A program made the position numbers and the translations under genes. A DNA stretch of 64,000 nt from Drosophila persimilis. Taxonomy: Eukaryota > Arthropoda > Insecta > Diptera > Drosophilidae. The stretch spans positions 15,066,001 through 15,130,000 of the forward strand of contig NW_020825288.1 in assembly GCF_003286085.1 (NCBI RefSeq). The letters are read 5' to 3'. Below, piece after piece: positions 14,067 through 24,940 of this stretch; positions within the stretch are counted from its first letter, which is position 1; each line of letters opens with the position of its first letter. Below the pieces are notes generated by a model. That model was not told the DNA's origin. It made no database searches and was given only the letters and a program-made list of their open reading frames with translations.

Positions 14067-14197
14067 AACCAAAACTGTATATACCTCCAATAAAAAATTA
14101 TAAAACTGTAAACAAAAAAAAAATACTAAGAAAATTTAAAAAAAATACGACGAATATATTATTTTTTCTATGATTTTCTATTACTTTTGTTGAAATG

Positions 14198-14262
14198 TCA
14201 AGAACACTCGTATATATACTTTTTAGGATCGGAAATGCTTTCTCCTGACTGTCTGATTTGCA
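14198..14262 (+). mobile_element. Short DINE-1-like remnant
   Basis: 'tcaagaacactcgtatatatac' followed by 'ggatcggaaatgctttctcctg' resembles the same terminal block seen at 11,545 and 16,139, but only this short piece is present. Confidence 0.35.
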
Positions 14263-15027
14263 TATCCGTAAGAGCTCCGGCTAATGCTGCACAACTTACA
14301 CGGATTTTATTTTGCTTTTTTGGGTTTATTTACACACAACACAGACACACACTTAGGGACACACAGGAACGCTGAACTATTTCAATTTGATTTGACAAAA
14401 CGTGATAATTAATAATTGTTTTCGTAAATTTCTCATTTCCGCTTCGCCCACGCCCCAGAGGCGTGTGGCAGGGGCAGCGGTAGGAGGTAGGTGGTAGGGG
14501 GCAACACTTGTTAGTCGCTGACAGGCGGCACCGGCGCATCGAACGCGATGGGGAAATTCATTTTTCACTTTTAATCAAACGCGCACAACGCTCGTTCCAA
14601 ACGGCACAACAAACGGTTCACGACTGCCACGGCCAGAATGCTGCTGCCGCTGCCGTGCCTCGGCGGTGTCTGTCTGAGAAAATGTGTCGCTCTCGACGTC
14701 GATCAGCGACCAAATGGAAACGGCTTCTCCGAATGAAATCTCAATTGTTGCACAAATAAATTCAGCAAGTGACCCATAAACATGCCACCGATCAGCAGCA
14801 CAGAAAGAGGAGAACATATTCGGCTTTCGAAACGAAATTGACGCCAGCTGTGGGGTGCACAAGAGCAGATATGAAGCTTAGAAGATCTTAAAATAATTAA
14901 AAATACTTAAGGTTTGGTTCATGTTTTAGGATAGTAAAGAAAAATATGAGACAAACTGCAAAAACCTTCATTAATTTACTTTTGAACAGTAAAGTGAATG
15001 AATGTCCATCATATCAATCGCCTGAAA

Positions 15028-15107
15028 GACAGCTGTCATCTGATTAAGTTTACACGAGAGACCCTTTAGAGCTATTGGAAAACCATTTTCTGATACCAAA
15101 TTCAGTT
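15028..15107 (+). promoter_or_regulatory. Relic promoter of the receptor pseudogene (palindromic E-box plus initiator)
   Basis: The perfect palindrome GACAGCTGTC at 15028-15037 lies 74 bp upstream of an initiator-like TCAGTT at 15102-15107. The same pair, in the same order, precedes both intact receptor genes of the cluster. Function is inferred only from this shared arrangement. Confidence 0.4.
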
Positions 15108-15722
15108 CACTCTTTAATCCAACCGCTGTAAGCTGAGCTCCGCTGGAGATAGATCCGTGCAACCCTTCATCGAGAGTGAGGTTGATGAAGAGTTCATCAG
15201 GCAATATTTACCAATATTGGAATATCGGGACGCTATGGAACGGGTTCTATTGATGATGTTGGCGAACGATAGTCTCGCCTTTATAGTTTTCATGGAGTGT
15301 TGGAGAGTATTCGATACTTCTCAGCAGAGTACTAGACGGAAGACCTTATGCGAGTCAAAGAACCTATCAATCTCACAGTACCTACCGAGGATGTACGTAA
15401 AATGCCGAAGAACTCCATATATAGGTGGCCAATGAACAAGTTCTTCATAACATTGTTCGAGTCCGGAATCCCTTCACATTGGCTACAATTTTTACCAGCT
15501 GCTATTCGAAGGAGTCTCAATATCACTTTTCAACCGGATCTTAAGCCAGAGTTCGTTCCTTTATCCCTCCAACATTTGAGATGGCTGCTCTGGATCCTTG
15601 GCTGTAGCTACGGATTGGCCACTTTGGTCTTTCTCGTGGAGGTCTATATGGGAAATGGGAAGAGAAAGGTTGAAAGCAAGGTACTTGTAACTTCAGGAGA
15701 CCAGGAGATCGCCACGGTCTAA
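15102..15722 (+). pseudogene. Ionotropic receptor pseudogene (deleted and frameshifted)
   Basis: The 5' flank (14,995-15,123) matches the upstream region of the intact gene at 16,568. It then jumps to a scrap of the channel region ('gtaagctgagctcc', about 15,127), and jumps again near 15,146 to the part coding for the second ligand-binding half (MQPFIESEVDEEF). The signal peptide, first ligand-binding half, first membrane segment and pore are missing. The remaining C-terminal region has a two-base insertion near 15,390-15,397: 'gtaaaatgcc' where the intact copy at 19,560-19,580 reads 'gtaatgcc' on its coding strand. Reading then continues through the last membrane segment to a stop at 15,722. 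The C-terminus is closest to the minus-strand gene at 19,253-21,082. It cannot encode a working channel. Large internal deletions make an assembly error less likely as the sole cause. Confidence 0.9.
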
Positions 15723-16138
15723 TTACCTGCTTATAATTATAAACGTTCGCAGCGTAAACGTTATAGAAATATATAACCATAATGTATCCATTTTTATCCG
15801 TTTAACATTCACTAATTGCACACTCTTTATAAAGCACCCCACTATTTGAAATATACATGGAATAAATAATAAAAGCATGTGTCTAAAGGATTTGGAACCA
15901 AGAAGTTCGACTTTTCGATTGCCTTGATCCTTAGTGGGGCCTGAGAGTCAGGCTTTCTCAACCACGGCAAAGATTTTGATAGAAAACTAAATAGAGAAAG
16001 AGAAAGAGAGAGAGATAGAGAATAGGCGCAGGGTTTGGGGTTCGTTCTTGCTAAAATAAACATCCAATCTGATTCAGATTCGGTAACCTGATATATTTGG
16101 TCATTCTCAATGATTCAACGTGTAAAAATTTTGAAACT
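15723..16138. other. Spacer between the receptor pseudogene and the next receptor
   Basis: The spacer is AT-rich with a GA-rich microsatellite at about 15,988-16,022. I see no gene. Confidence 0.6.
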
Positions 16139-16336
16139 TTAAAAATTTCGTAGCCCTAGTTTCTAAAGTCTCTGAGACGGACGGACAGACAAACGGACGG
16201 ACAAACGGACATGACTATAACGACTCGGCTATAGCTGATGATCAAGAATATATACACTTTATGGGATTGGAAATGCTTCCTTCTGGGTGTTACACACTAA
16301 TATGCTTTTTGAGTATCGGGTTAAAATACTCTAAAA
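16139..16336 (+). mobile_element. DINE-1/INE-1-like fragment
   Basis: The fragment contains the hallmark run of GGACGGAC/GGACAAAC repeats, then 'gactcggctatag', 'gatcaagaatatatacactttatggg', 'gcttccttctgggtgttac' and a terminal 'gagtatcgggtt'. This matches, in reverse orientation, the terminal part of the DINE-1/INE-1 consensus as I remember it. It lies just upstream of the receptor promoter at 16,426. Confidence 0.65.
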
Positions 16337-16425
16337 TGCTCCACCTTAAAACTTTAGTACTTTTACCTATCTGCAGTGATGTTGGATGACCATCAAGTCA
16401 ATCGGTTTATACCATTCCGATAAAG

Positions 16426-16519
16426 GACAGCTGTCATCTGATAAAGTGCAAACGAGACCCATTAGAATATTGTCACCTTAGAGCAATTAGAAAACCGCTT
16501 TCTGGTACCGAATTCAGTT
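16426..16519 (+). promoter_or_regulatory. Putative promoter of the plus-strand receptor gene
   Basis: GACAGCTGTC at 16426-16435 is followed 88 bp later by TCAGTT at 16514-16519, an arthropod initiator-like sequence 54 bp before the ATG. The same pair occurs upstream of the minus-strand receptor and of the pseudogene. Inferred, not tested. Confidence 0.4.
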
Positions 16520-16567
16520 TACTTTATTAATCCAAGCGCTGAAGGAATCAAACTGGATATCGCTGCA

Positions 16568-18388
16568 ATGTTTGGCAAAATAAAAGTAGTGCTGATACTG
16601 CTCCTAGCTCAGGCAGTGTCTGGGAAAACCGAGCAGCCCCAGATGACATTCCTCACCAATTTGATCCAACGTATCCACAAAGAAAAACCGATTCAGACTT
16701 TATTAATGCTGCAGCACCATCAGGACAAGGACTGCTCGATTCAAGACTGGAATCCCGATGGTATTCCCATCCTACGAGTCAACGAGCTGATAGAAATAGA
16801 CCTGAGGATGCACTTCAATCACATGTCGGCGGCATTGGTCTGCCTAGAGGAACCCTCCCACATGAGTCTGCTCCTAGATGCTCTGGCCAAGTCATTCGAT
16901 CATTTGCGGTATGTGCGAATCATACTGTGGACCCAAGGGAATCCAGCAGAGGAATTCCTCAAACAGATCTCCGACAAGGCCGAGGAGCATAAATTTCTTC
17001 GTATGATCGTTCTGGGACTTCATCAAAGTGTGGAAACGATGCATCGATTGAAACCATTTCCAAGTCCCCGCTTTGAGAGGATCGAGACTGTTTCGTTCAT
17101 AAAGGAATCCGTTTTCGCCCGGCCTACACTCAACTTCCAAGGAAAAACGGCGACCCTGCTGAAAAACCTGAATATTCCCTTTACCATCAAGAATGCACCG
17201 ACCGTCGATTTTCCCATCACCCAGATCGAGGACATGCAGATCATTGAGTTTGCACTGAAATACAATTTGACTCTGTCAAGGGCTCAGAAAATGGACTCCA
17301 ATGTGCCTGATCCGTACGTCGATATTGAGTTAAATCCGCACTTTGTTTCAAAGAGCGACCTTCTCCAGCGAGTTGAATCTGTGAATGCCTTTACTTTATC
17401 CTCGCTGATGGTTGTAGTGCCCTGCGGTAAGGAGAGAAGCATTGCAAAGGTCTATCGTAAGCTGGACTTGAGGACTTGGCTCCTGTACATCCTATCCGTC
17501 TATGCCACGTTCGTGGTGGCGGAGACCGTCATTATGGTCGCAACCCATCGCATCTCAGGCCGTTCCTATCGTCTAACCAACCTGAATCCCTGTGTGAATA
17601 TGCGCGCCTTCAGGGCCATCCTGGGACTCCCCTTTCCCATTGGCCCCAGACTGACCGTCTCGCTCCGCCTGCTTTTCCTGGCCATGATCTTGTTCGGAAT
17701 GATCTTCAGCACCTTCTTCAGCTGTAAGCTGAGCTCCCTGCTGACCAAGCTTCCACTGCAACCTCAGGTGGAGAGCTTCGAGCAATTGCGGACGAGTGGT
17801 CTGACCGTAATTGGCTTATCCACCATACAATCCTTCATCGAGAACGAGATTGATGAAGAGTTCACCAGGCGGTATTTATCTAATGTGAAGTATCTGGACC
17901 CTCTAAAGTACGCTGACGCACTGATCGCAGGGAACACAAGTCTCGCCTTTATAGTTGTTAGAGACTCCTGGAAAGGATTCGAAAGGTTTCAGCAGATAAT
18001 TGGAAGGAAGATTTTCTGCGAGTCAAAAAACCTATCCATCATACAGAACCTACCGAAGATGTACAAAATGCAGAAGGGTTCGATATATAAGTGGCATCTG
18101 ACCAAATTCTTTATGACGTTCTTCGAGTCCGGAATCCCCTCTTATTGGAAAAGCACTTTTCATTATAATATCCGGGAACGTCTCAATGTCACTATTCCAC
18201 GAAATCTTAAGCCAGACTTCGTTCCTTTGTCGTTGCATCACCTAAAATGGCTGGGTTGGGTTCTTGGCTGTGGCTACGGCTTGGCCACTGTGGTCTTTCT
18301 TGTGGAAGTCTATATGGGAAATCGGAAGAGAAAAGTGGAGAGCAAAGTACCTGCCCCTCCAGGAAGCTCGGAGATCGACGCGGTCTAA
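16568..18388 (+). CDS. Divergent ionotropic receptor (IR), intact, 606 aa
   Basis: Single-exon gene. An N-terminal signal peptide (hydrophobic core VVLILLLAQAVSG) supports this start. An extracellular region follows. Then come the glutamate-receptor-type channel parts: first membrane segment about residues 303-325 (TWLLYILSVYATFVVAE), pore region about 347-360 (ILGLPFPIGP), second membrane segment about 364-390 (SLRLLFLAMILFGMIFSTFF), second ligand-binding half, and last membrane segment about 559-583 (WVLGCGYGLATVVFLVEVY). The tail is short and basic. This fits the insect-specific divergent IRs, which are mostly intronless and lack canonical glutamate-binding residues. They act as chemosensory, often gustatory, subunits in sensory dendrites. 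The Ir94-type cluster is my best guess, but the orthologue is not assigned. Long stretches are nearly identical to the gene at 19,253-21,082, while residues about 155-295 are divergent. Confidence 0.95.
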   Translation: MFGKIKVVLILLLAQAVSGKTEQPQMTFLTNLIQRIHKEKPIQTLLMLQHHQDKDCSIQDWNPDGIPILRVNELIEIDLRMHFNHMSAALVCLEEPSHMSLLLDALAKSFDHLRYVRIILWTQGNPAEEFLKQISDKAEEHKFLRMIVLGLHQSVETMHRLKPFPSPRFERIETVSFIKESVFARPTLNFQGKTATLLKNLNIPFTIKNAPTVDFPITQIEDMQIIEFALKYNLTLSRAQKMDSNVPDPYVDIELNPHFVSKSDLLQRVESVNAFTLSSLMVVVPCGKERSIAKVYRKLDLRTWLLYILSVYATFVVAETVIMVATHRISGRSYRLTNLNPCVNMRAFRAILGLPFPIGPRLTVSLRLLFLAMILFGMIFSTFFSCKLSSLLTKLPLQPQVESFEQLRTSGLTVIGLSTIQSFIENEIDEEFTRRYLSNVKYLDPLKYADALIAGNTSLAFIVVRDSWKGFERFQQIIGRKIFCESKNLSIIQNLPKMYKMQKGSIYKWHLTKFFMTFFESGIPSYWKSTFHYNIRERLNVTIPRNLKPDFVPLSLHHLKWLGWVLGCGYGLATVVFLVEVYMGNRKRKVESKVPAPPGSSEIDAV

Positions 18389-19252
18389 TTGTGCACTTTA
18401 AATTTTTAATATTCTAAATGTAAACCTTACAGAAACATACAAAACTAGCAAAAATTAATCTCAATTATGTATCTTACTCGTATATACTTAAAATTTACTA
18501 ATGGCACATTCTTAATAAAGATTTCGCAATGGTTGAACTCAATTTTCAAATGGGTTTCTCTAAGCGAAAAAACTAATCAAACGTCAAAGCAGGTTCATCA
18601 TATGACAGCTACCTTTTAGTGGTCGAATGTCAATTGATGGAGCCGATAACATAATGAAAACTATAAGGAATTGTCCATCTGTGAATTTAAAAGCTGATAG
18701 ATGAGGAGTTCAAAGTGAAAACCGATGTATTTATCTCTCCTTTTCATGGATATACCCGATCTCGAATCATTTGGTCGACTGTGGAAGCCCGCTCTTTATA
18801 AGAAAGGCTATCCGCACTCTCACTTTTATTCTTTTATTTATGTTCTATTGAATTCCAGTATTTTCAATGCAAGTTTTTAAAAGTTATTAAGTCAATACGT
18901 GTCTATAGACTATATAATTGTTGATTCTTGAATTTGTTTAAGGCAAAACGGAACTAAAAATGCCATCACTCGTGTCAAGTGCAAGCAAAATTGAGAGAGA
19001 TCGCGGTCTGCCTTGTCTGTCCCACCACGATTACGGTTAGACAGAATCCGGTATACCATATGTATACTAAACACCGAGACTCGGAACCATAAAAGAAGCA
19101 TTAACAAAACACACGTATTTTATGAAATATATTTCAGGTACATTAAGAACAGGCAATGTGCAATCTGTGACTGTCAAAGAGATTCATATAGTGAGATTTG
19201 AGTGCATTCTTGTTAGTAATTTCATGCAATGTTTACAATTTTAAGCAGATAA
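18389..19252. other. Spacer between convergent receptor genes
   Basis: This 864-bp AT-rich spacer holds the 3' ends of both receptor genes, with AATAAA at about 18,514. I see no additional gene. Confidence 0.6.
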
Positions 19253-21082
19253 TTAGACTGCAGCACCCTCCTGGTGTCTTCGAGAAGCAGGTACCTTGTT
19301 TTCAACTTTTCTCTTCTTATTTCCCATATAGACTTCCACGAGAAAGACCACAGTGGCCAATCCGTAGCCACAGCCAAGGATCCAGAGCAGCCATCTCAAA
19401 TGTTGGAGGGATAAAGGAACGAACTCTGGCTTAAGATCCGGTTGAAAAGTGATATTGAGACTCCTTCGAATAGCAGTTGGTAAAAATTGTAGCCAATGTG
19501 AGGGGATTCCGGACTCAAACAATGTTATGAAGAACTTGTTCATTGGCCACCTATATATGGAGTCCTTCGGCATTACGTACATCCTTGGTAGGTTCCGTAT
19601 GATTGATAGGTTCTTTGATACGCATACAGTTTTCTGTTCCATCGATTGCTGAAAAGTGTCAAGTATTCCCCAAAACTCTGTAAAAACTACAAAGGCGGAG
19701 CTGCCGTTTGAATGCATTATCAATTTAATTACGTCCAGAGCGTCTAGGTACTTTATATTTGGTAAGCATCGCCTGACGAACTCTTCATCAACCTCACTCT
19801 CGATGAAGGGTTGCATGGATCTCTCTCCAATTACGGTCAGACCACTGTTCTCCATTTGTTCGAAGCTCTCCACCTGAGGTTGCAGTGGAAGCTTGGTCAG
19901 CAGGGAGCTCAGCTTACAGCTGAAGAAGGTGCTGAAGATCATTCCGAACAAGCTCATGGCCAGGAAAAGCAGGCGGAGCGAGACGGTCAGTCTGGGGCCA
20001 ATGGGAAAGGGGAGTCCCAGGATGGCCCTGAAGGCGCGCATATTCACACAGGGATTCAGGTTGGTTAGACGATAGGAACGGCCTGAGATGCGATGGGTTG
20101 CGACCATAATGACGGTCTCCGCCACCACGAACGTGGCATAGACGGATAGGATGTACAGGAGCCAAGTCCTCAAGTCCAGCTTATGGAAAACATCTGTGAT
20201 GTTTGTCACCCTGCCGCAGGGAACCACAACCATCAGCGAGGACACAGAGAAAGTATTAACACATTCGATTTGGTCGACAAGATCGTCACTCAAGACTGGG
20301 CGAGGATTTAACTGAATATCGAAATACGGATCAGCCACGTCGGAGTCCTGTTTCTCCGTTAGTACCAAAGTCAAATTGTATCTCAAAGCAAACTCAATGA
20401 TCTGCTTGTCCTCCACCCGTGTGACGGGGAACTCGCCCGTTGGTGCATACTTGGTGGTGTAATTTACGGGTGAGTCCCGATTTGGAAACACAAGTGCCTT
20501 TTTTCCTAGATAGTTCAGTTCACGCGGGTGGAAAGTGGAGCCTGCAATGCTCGAGATATTCTCAATCCGCTCAAACTGAGGACTGGGAAATGAACATAAA
20601 CGATGGAGGGAAACTTCCCCTCTTTGATGACAGCCCAGAACGATCATTTGAAGAAATTGATGCTCCTCGGCCTTGTCGGAGATCTGTTTGAGGAATTCCT
20701 CTGCTGGATTCCCTTGGGTCCACAGTAGGATTCGCACATACCGCAAATGATCGAATGACTTGGCCAGAGCATCTAGGAGCAGACTCATGTGGGAGGGTTC
20801 CTCTAGGCAGACCAATGCCGCCGACATGTGATTGAAGTGCTTCCTCAGGTCTATTTCTATCAGCTCGTTGACTCGTAGGATGGGAATACCATCGGGATTC
20901 CAATCTTGAATCGAGCAGTACTTGTCCTGATGGTGCTGCAGCATGAGTAAGGTCCGAATCGGTACTTCTTTGTGGATACTTTGGATGAGATTGTTGAGGA
21001 ATGTCATATGGGGCTGCTCGGTTTTCCCAGACACTGCCTGAGCTAGTAGCAGTATCAGCACTACTTTTATTTTGACTATCAT
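19253..21082 (-). CDS. Divergent ionotropic receptor (IR), intact, 609 aa
   Basis: Single-exon gene, convergent with the receptor at 16,568-18,388. The ATG at 21,082 is preferred over the upstream in-frame start at 21,157. It places the signal peptide (MIVKIKVVLILLLAQAVSG) at the very N-terminus, matching the paralogue, and the putative initiator at 21,118-21,123 would exclude the upstream codon. The channel layout is the same: one membrane segment, pore loop ILGLPFPIGP, second membrane segment, second ligand-binding half (MQPFIESEVDEEF), last membrane segment and basic tail. By family it should be a chemosensory ionotropic receptor subunit. Its central extracellular part (about residues 160-295) differs strongly from the paralogue, whereas the channel block is almost base-identical. 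Its C-terminal third resembles the pseudogene at 15.1-15.7 kb more than the intact plus-strand gene. Confidence 0.95.
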   Translation of the reverse strand: MIVKIKVVLILLLAQAVSGKTEQPHMTFLNNLIQSIHKEVPIRTLLMLQHHQDKYCSIQDWNPDGIPILRVNELIEIDLRKHFNHMSAALVCLEEPSHMSLLLDALAKSFDHLRYVRILLWTQGNPAEEFLKQISDKAEEHQFLQMIVLGCHQRGEVSLHRLCSFPSPQFERIENISSIAGSTFHPRELNYLGKKALVFPNRDSPVNYTTKYAPTGEFPVTRVEDKQIIEFALRYNLTLVLTEKQDSDVADPYFDIQLNPRPVLSDDLVDQIECVNTFSVSSLMVVVPCGRVTNITDVFHKLDLRTWLLYILSVYATFVVAETVIMVATHRISGRSYRLTNLNPCVNMRAFRAILGLPFPIGPRLTVSLRLLFLAMSLFGMIFSTFFSCKLSSLLTKLPLQPQVESFEQMENSGLTVIGERSMQPFIESEVDEEFVRRCLPNIKYLDALDVIKLIMHSNGSSAFVVFTEFWGILDTFQQSMEQKTVCVSKNLSIIRNLPRMYVMPKDSIYRWPMNKFFITLFESGIPSHWLQFLPTAIRRSLNITFQPDLKPEFVPLSLQHLRWLLWILGCGYGLATVVFLVEVYMGNKKRKVENKVPASRRHQEGAAV

Positions 21083-21117
21083 TTCGGTATTACTTTCAGC
21101 TCTTGGAGTAAACGATG

Positions 21118-21198
21118 AACTGAATGTCCCGTGCTTGTGCTGAGGAAGTGGCACCACAATCTGAAGGAGCCCTCTGCAGATGGTTATTGACAGCTGTC
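21118..21198 (-). promoter_or_regulatory. Putative promoter of the minus-strand receptor gene
   Basis: The palindrome GACAGCTGTC (21189-21198) lies 75 bp upstream of TCAGTT (21118-21123 on the minus strand), which is about 41 bp before the ATG. Order and spacing match the pseudogene (74 bp) and resemble the plus-strand gene (88 bp). Confidence 0.4.
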
Positions 21199-21239
21199 TG
21201 CTTCCGATAGGTTGGTGTTCACTTAGCTTAATCAGAAAG

Positions 21240-24200
21240 TTTATTTGCCCTTCGCTAATTTTATAATTCTGTGTGGAAATGTGGGGTCAATCGATACTTG
21301 TTTTTGTGGCTGAGGCGCTGAAGCATCTAAAATTGGATCAATGCTGCCCCCGTCGATCACTGGCCAAGGCGTTATGCCCAATTCCAATGAATGAATAAAT
21401 AAATACTCTGTGGCAGCTGCTGATTCATTTATCTGTGCACGTACATTATTTTCAATTCTAATAGGTCGTTTTTTGCTAATGTTTGATTTGATGGTTGGAT
21501 TTCGCTGTTCCACGAATATCATTTTCAATTGATGGCCATAAAATATTACCGCAAATAATCTCACATCTGTGTGTGTGTCTATTGTGTCTGGTGGATGGCC
21601 ACAGACGGTCATTAATCAGGCGGCAAATTGTCACAATTTGTGGCAATTGTTGTCTGTGTTTGTGATGCTGTAATTATGACAATTTTGCGTAATTGTTTTT
21701 TTTGTTTTTCGTTGTCGGCAGTTGGTTATTCTCGCACATATGATTGTTTGCATTTAGCGATTGTTGGTGCTGCGTTTACAAGTCGTTCGCTTGGGCTCAA
21801 CCATTGCTAATTTCATTAAATTCCCTTTGCCCTGATGCATCCACTGACTGACTGACGGACACACGTCGTATACGTAATGTGCAATACAGTTTATGAAACG
21901 TTAATTAGCGGCGGTAATTCGCCGGCAGGCAGTCGGCTTGTTTGGGTGTCTGTTAATTGACGCACAGCATTTTCATTATGCTGATTGAACCGAAGACAGT
22001 GTGGCAGCCACATCTTCAGCTTGTCAAGGGCCAATAAATCAGTTTATACGCTGAATATTATACTGAAATATATCCTGCAAGGCCTTTGGGGAAAATCTGT
22101 CCTGGATATGATCAACGCATATCCAATCTGTGCGGCTGTCCGGACTGTCAATCATTTATGGTAGCCTCAAAAACCGCACAGCAGAAAAATTAAGAAAATT
22201 TCATGAAAAATTAAATCAGCAAATCTGATTATGCATCGCATACAGAGACCACTCTCAATTTTCCTCAGACTCTGTGTTCGCTGTTCAATTTAGAAAACCA
22301 CAATTTGTATTTTCCCTCCACACACACACACACACACACACAAACATTTAGTGGCATATACATATATTCTCAGTCCAATTTCCATCGCTGACAAATGCAA
22401 AAGCCGCGCTCGGCGCTCCGGCTTTCGCTCTAAATGTTATTTATAATAGAATTTATGCCTAGATGGCAGGCATCTATGGACTGGACCAAATGCAAATGGC
22501 AGCCTGTCGCCAGAGTTCCAATTTCGACCATGTATCAGATTTTTGTACCCCGCATGCGAATCAATTCAAGGGTTTATATGGATCTACGATGGTATATTGC
22601 TACGGGATTGAATGAGAGTATAGATGGGATATTTGGTAGCAACGCTTTTAAAACAGCTCTTAGGAAATTATTTTAAACCCTAATTATATTTAAAATATAA
22701 AGTTTTTTCATGATTGCTATCGAATTTTTTATTAGCTTTACGTTTATTACAAAATATAGGGTTCATATAATAGTTCGTTTTTATAAAGAAAGCAATAAGC
22801 TTGAGGTCCCGAATGTACGCTAAATAGAAGTGCACTTTGGCTTGATCTAGTAAAACGCAGAAATCTGTAAAACGGAACAGAATATTCTATGGTAGTTAAT
22901 TTATTTTGTAAGAGGATTTATGTAGGTTTCTATCGAGAATTTACACATTAAAGTATCTTCATTGATGTTCTTTAAATTGAATTTAGTACCAGTGGCGGAC
23001 GTACGATTTTTCCATATGTTTTTTTTTTTACTTTATTACCTCACATTCGCTCATAAATCACTTCATATTTGATTAACAAAAAACTTTATTTGGCTTTTAT
23101 GAGAGATTTTCGAGAAAAACTTTTATTAAAAGTAAACTTTCTTAAAGGCAAAAATTACCATAAAAATATCTAAAAAGTGAACTTTTGTTTACTTTAGTTG
23201 TTTTTCAGATCAAAGTTAATGATATAAATTTTTCAATTAATTTCGAAAATGGAAATCAGTTTTGATTGGCTTATGGGAAATCCCATAATCGATTCTGAAA
23301 TTTATAATGGTATACCCCAAAGTCGTGACACTTGCCATCGATGTGCCATATACGAGTACACATTTGTTTAAATTTTTCTTTGGGTCTGTGTGGGCGGGGC
23401 GGGGCGGGGGGGTGTTCGTTCAGTAACCGCAAAATTCAGCAACAGCAATGGCAGACGGCGTTATAATGAACCATTTTGTGGCCAAAAATGGTAGCAAAAA
23501 AGAAAAAAGAGACGTCTAAAAATTTCACCCGATTTCCTTTTCGATGATGCATTTCCAAATATTTCATAGATTGAAAACGAAATTGAAAATGTGCATGGGG
23601 CCAAAGGCAAACAACATTGGACATTATATTAAAATGGAGTCATAAATTGGCCAAAAATCTCCTTTTATGCGCGGAGGCCTCCTCTTCTGTGCTGTCCCTT
23701 TTTTGCTCCAGCTGTGGTCTCTTTCTCGCTCGCGTTCTCTATGGGTGTGTGTGCATGTGCCCTGAAGCGTTAACATTGCATGAAGGCAAATCTCAATGGC
23801 ATTTATGTGCTGTTGTGGCGCCACCATTAATACGGACGCCACGTGCTGCATGCGTGGGGCAACGCGGAGAGGAGGTGGCGCCGGCTGATTGAGGGTCTTG
23901 GGGGAGCGGTGCTGTTGTGCGGTCCTGGTGTGCGTTGTCAGGCATTGTCAGCATTGGTGTTGGCCATACAACAATGCCCGCTGGCGGCATGTGTCAACAG
24001 CTGTTGCCGTTGCCGTTGCAGTTGCATAATTTTTGGCCTCTGCTGTGCCCACAAAATGGGCAACAAAAGCGGTCGGGCATCAGCATCAAAAAATGGGAAA
24101 TGCATTGGGAAAAGTCAATTTAATTACAAACGGGCGCGCATTTAAATTTAAATCAACTGGTCAGCGAAAACCACGTTTCTGTTCCTTTCAGGCTGTGTGC

Positions 24201-24600
24201 GAATTTCTGATTTACAATGTCATTAGGGGTTGCGGCGCTTTAAAGGTAAACTTTAAATATGTCTAACACAGATAGACAAGAGTGTGTGTGCTCCCTGTGT
24301 GTGTGTGTAAATAGTTCACACGGCCAGCTAAAACGGAAATGGCTGCCCCTGTGTCTCTGTCTCTGTCTGTGTTAGTATGCCAATGCAGGCGGCGCGCCGC
24401 GGCGTTGCAAGAAGTATGCTACGAAATATTTTCAGTTTCATGCGCCAAGGCTTTACATTCATTGCTCGCCTCTGACACGCCCTGCCTGCCCCCCCCCACA
24501 CTCTCTCTGTGGCAGAAAAATGGAATTGTTTATTTGCTTTCGCCTTTTCTTATTTAAAACTATTTTATGTGCCTGCTGTCCCAGCGTAAAGTTTGCCAAA
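21240..24600. other. Non-coding stretch right of the receptor cluster
   Basis: I find no supported gene. The stretch contains a CA microsatellite (22,319-22,343), a G-rich run at about 23,394-23,413, an AT-rich stretch at 22.6-23.3 kb, and low-complexity open frames only. Confidence 0.55.
22319..22343. repeat. (CA)n microsatellite
   Basis: An uninterrupted run of alternating C and A of about 25 bases. Confidence 0.95.
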
Positions 24601-24617
24601 ACGATAGAAAGTACACA

Positions 24618-24652
24618 CAGAGAGAGAGAGAGTGAAGGAGAGAGAGAGGGGG
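24618..24652. repeat. (GA)n microsatellite
   Basis: GA-rich run with a short interruption (AAG). It is a potential GAGA-factor binding platform, and it lies about 290 bp before the GAA/TTC array at 24,941. Confidence 0.9.
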
Positions 24653-24940
24653 AGCACAGAGACTGGGACAGCAACTGGAGTGTGAAACGTTTTCACTTCC
24701 GTGTGGTGCCGTTGGCCCAACGACCAAGCTCCGACAAGTCTCCTCCGGACTACGGACTACGGACTCCGGACTCTCCTGCACCACTTTTCTTAGCATGAAC
24801 ATAAAGTTTAGTCGATTCCGTGCAGTTTTTTAGACCCTGTAACTGTAGGCCGAAGCGGGTATATAGGTCTATCGTGGTCAAGGCTGAAGGAGGACATCTC
24901 CATCAGAGTCTTGGGGGGTTTTTTGCAGAATTACTTGCCA

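Larger units (their letters stand above)
9173..14980. other. Non-coding stretch left of the receptor cluster
   Basis: I find no convincing coding region. The interval holds CA-type repeats near 9,895 and 9,425, DINE-1-like fragments (listed separately), a tandem duplication at 13.45-14.07 kb, and AT-rich sequence from 13.6 to 14.2 kb. The longest open frame (11,876-12,409 plus, 177 codons) looks random in composition. Confidence 0.6.

Noticed and set aside
21083..21157. Upstream in-frame start for the minus-strand receptor (25 extra residues)
   Set aside because: It would bury the signal peptide, has no counterpart in the paralogue, and lies upstream of the putative initiator.
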